This document shows positions 6,896 through 8,358 of a stretch of DNA of 8,358 bases, one piece after another. The notes beneath the pieces were generated by a model. That model was not told where the DNA came from. It ran no database searches and saw only the letters and a program-made list of their open reading frames with translations. Origin of the DNA: Rickettsia typhi (GTDB lineage Bacteria; Pseudomonadota; Alphaproteobacteria; Rickettsiales; Rickettsiaceae); contig CAMCXV010000044.1 of the NCBI GenBank assembly GCA_945883665.1, positions 1 to 8,358 on the forward strand. The letters are read 5' to 3'. The first letter of the stretch is position 1; the number at the start of each line of letters is the position of its first letter. The translations under genes were made by a program, and so were the position numbers.

Positions 6896-7709
6896 AGACA
6901 ATCTACCATCAATTGCTAAATTAGCTGCTAAACATGGAATCATTCCTTTAAAAAAATTAGGTCAAAATTTTATTTTTGATGAAAATTTATGTGATAAGAT
7001 TGTTAAAGCAAGTGGCATAGAAAATGATGATCTAATTTTAGAAGTAGGTCCCGGTCCTGCTGGTCTTACTAGATCGATTTTAAATTTTCATCCCAAGGAA
7101 TTAATAGTTATTGAAATGGATGAGAGATGCATGCCTTTGCTTCTTGAAATCAAAAATATTTATCCAGCTCTTACGATAAAATATGCTGACGCTCTAAAGA
7201 TAAAGCTGAATGATCTTATTAGTAATACAAAGATAAATATAATTTCTAACTTACCTTATAATATTGGAAGTGTATTGTTAATTTCATGGTTACATCAATT
7301 CGAAATGGTAAATAGCATGACTTTGATGTTGCAAAAAGAGGTGGTAGATCGAATCGTTGCTAAACCAGGAACTAGTGCTTACGGTAGGTTATCTGTTATT
7401 TGTCAAATTGTCTGTGATGTAAAAAAATGTTTTGACGTTAGCCCAAAAGCTTTCTATCCAGAGCCAAAAATCTGGTCTAGTGTAGTTAGATTAAAACCTA
7501 AAGAAGATGTTCCTAATCAAAATTTATTATCGAAAATTGAAAAAATTACAAATGTTGCTTTTTCTGGACGTAGGAAGATGATTAAATCGTCTTTGAAATC
7601 ATTGTCTCCAGAGATTGGTAATATATTAATAAAACTTTCTATTAAGGATACTTTGCGTGCTGAAAATCTATCACCTCAAGATTATTTATCTTTGGCAAAA
7701 GCTATTTAA
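6888..7709 (+). CDS. rsmA: 16S rRNA dimethyladenosine transferase RsmA (KsgA)
   Basis: A 273-residue enzyme, the same length as E. coli KsgA. It uses S-adenosylmethionine to dimethylate two adjacent adenosines (A1518 and A1519, E. coli numbering) near the 3' end of 16S rRNA late in small-subunit assembly. Motifs seen are [13 protein letters not shown] (22-34), the SAM-binding [15 protein letters not shown] (51-65), acidic VIEMDER (74-80), YADAL (99-103), catalytic [15 protein letters not shown] (121-135), [20 protein letters not shown] (148-167), [14 protein letters not shown] (189-202) and [15 protein letters not shown] (225-239). The start overlaps the end of iscA by 8 bp, so the two are translationally coupled. 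This makes an rRNA-modification gene the last member of the isc operon. No strong terminator is visible after its stop. Confidence 0.96.
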   Translation: MYKDNLPSIAKLAAKHGIIPLKKLGQNFIFDENLCDKIVKASGIENDDLILEVGPGPAGLTRSILNFHPKELIVIEMDERCMPLLLEIKNIYPALTIKYADALKIKLNDLISNTKINIISNLPYNIGSVLLISWLHQFEMVNSMTLMLQKEVVDRIVAKPGTSAYGRLSVICQIVCDVKKCFDVSPKAFYPEPKIWSSVVRLKPKEDVPNQNLLSKIEKITNVAFSGRRKMIKSSLKSLSPEIGNILIKLSIKDTLRAENLSPQDYLSLAKAI

Positions 7710-7762
7710 AAATAAGAATTTATATTAATCTAAAGTGATAATTACCTAAATCTATTAAATCA

Positions 7763-8269
7763 CTAAACTACCATACCATTTACTTGATGATCCCAAAGAT
7801 CCTTAAACTTACTATTAGGAATTGAAATTAGTTCTGCAAAGCTTCCATCTTCAATAATTGAACCGTTTTCCATGACAATAATTCTGTCTAAATGTTTTAT
7901 AGTTGAAAGACGATGCGCTATAGCAATTACAGTTACATTGCTTGTTTCAATCATCTTATTGATGGATTTCTGAATTTCTTGTTCAGTTTTACTGTCAAGT
8001 GCAGAAGTTGCTTCATCTAAAATTAAAATAGGGGCGTTTTTAAGAATAGCCCTTGCAATTGCTATACGTTGGCGCTGTCCTCCACTTAGTTTAACGCCTC
8101 TTTCACCAACTAGAGTGTCGTATTTTTTTGGCAAAGTTTCAATAAATTTATGAATGTTCGCAGCAATGCTTGCATTTTCTATTTCAGTTTGCGTTGCATG
8201 CTCAACGGCAGCTGGTGTAACATTCTTTCTGTACTTTCGTTTTAAATCAGTAGCAAAATATATGTACAA
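7763..8269 (-). pseudogene. ABC transporter ATP-binding protein, C-terminal remnant of an MsbA-like exporter
   Basis: The frame encodes up to 168 residues from a TTG at 8269. From about residue 25 (ATQTEIENASIAANIHKFIE) to the end it matches the second half of an exporter nucleotide-binding domain. It contains the signature KLSGGQRQRIAIARAIL (60-76), Walker B with ILILDEATSALDS and the switch histidine in AIAHRLSTIKH. The end, LWDHQVNGMVV, resembles Rickettsia MsbA-like proteins. The membrane domain, Walker A and Q-loop are missing. The first 24 residues do not resemble the sequence that should precede this point. The open frame stops at TAA (8315-8317), and the other two minus frames up to the window edge show no Q-loop-like sequence. 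It cannot bind ATP normally by itself and is most likely a 3' fragment left by an insertion or rearrangement near 8195-8200. Confidence 0.8.
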
Positions 8270-8340
8270 GCTATTGTAAAGCGATAAAACACATTTTACC
8301 TTTTGAGTTAGAATTTAATATAAACAAGAGGGTAATGAAT

Positions 8341-8358
8341 ATGTTTTATCAAGAAAAG
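8341..8358 (+). CDS. possible start of an unidentified plus-strand gene (continues beyond window)
   Basis: An ATG at 8341 is preceded at 8 nt by a good Shine-Dalgarno sequence, AGAGGG (8327-8332), and begins MFYQEK before the window ends. An in-frame ATG at 8335 (MNMFYQEK) lies too close to that site to be the likelier start. Six to eight codons are too few to name a family. Its divergent placement against the truncated ABC transporter suggests it may belong to whatever DNA interrupted that gene. Confidence 0.35.

Noticed and set aside
6758..6943. Minus-strand open frame of 61 codons across the iscA/rsmA junction
   Set aside because: It is antisense to two secure genes and its translation has no recognisable domain.
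7734..7764. Possible terminator between rsmA and the ABC remnant (AGTGAT ... ATCACT)
   Set aside because: The stem is only 6 bp with a loop of about 19 nt and lacks a proper T run on either side, so it is not a convincing intrinsic terminator.
8195..8314. Rickettsia palindromic element as the source of the odd N-terminal residues of the ABC remnant
   Set aside because: No long palindrome is visible; only short inverted pieces such as GTAAA...TTTAC occur, and the reading frame ends at 8315-8317 instead of rejoining the transporter.

Overview
This is an AT-rich window, roughly two-thirds A+T by eye. It most likely comes from an obligate intracellular alphaproteobacterium of the Rickettsiales, probably Rickettsiaceae. 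The main reason is the gene order iscR, NifS-like cysteine desulfurase, iscS, iscU, iscA. As I recall, Rickettsia genomes carry the same two tandem desulfurases followed by the nifU-like and hesB-like scaffold genes. The IscS, KsgA and ABC-transporter tails also read as Rickettsia-like. An Rpn-type nuclease/transposase gene and a broken ABC-transporter gene fit the decayed, repeat-rich accessory DNA of this group. The genus cannot be fixed from the sequence alone.

Layout. (1) 1-611, plus strand: the C-terminal two-thirds of an Rpn/PD-(D/E)XK nuclease-family transposase, entering from outside the window. (2) 636-1472, minus strand: an RMD1/DUF155 protein with a C-terminal membrane anchor and a very good sigma-70-type promoter at 1500-1528. 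(3) 1671-3203, plus strand: cytochrome b561, the biotin transporter BioY and a cysteine-rich DUF1284 protein. They are tightly packed, and a 21-bp tandem duplication sits on the bioY/DUF1284 junction. (4) 3236-7709, plus strand: an isc operon with its own promoter. The promoter is overlapped by a near-consensus type 1 IscR site. The genes are iscR, a second group I cysteine desulfurase, iscS, iscU, iscA and rsmA/ksgA, with gaps of 5-23 bp or an 8-bp overlap. (5) 7763-8269, minus strand: the 3' remnant of an MsbA-like ABC exporter, lacking Walker A and all membrane helices. (6) 8341 to the window end: the probable first codons of another plus-strand gene.

How it fits together. IscS extracts sulfur from cysteine, IscU is the scaffold for the new Fe-S cluster, and IscA is an A-type carrier. 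IscR senses cluster status and should repress its own operon through the site at 3236-3260. The hscB, hscA and fdx genes that follow iscA in Escherichia coli are absent here. The 16S rRNA dimethyltransferase gene takes their place and overlaps iscA, so ribosome maturation may be co-transcribed with Fe-S assembly. The genes are mostly of known families. The most notable points are the IscR operator, the duplicated DUF1284 start, the paired desulfurases and the rearranged right edge. I found no clearly new system.
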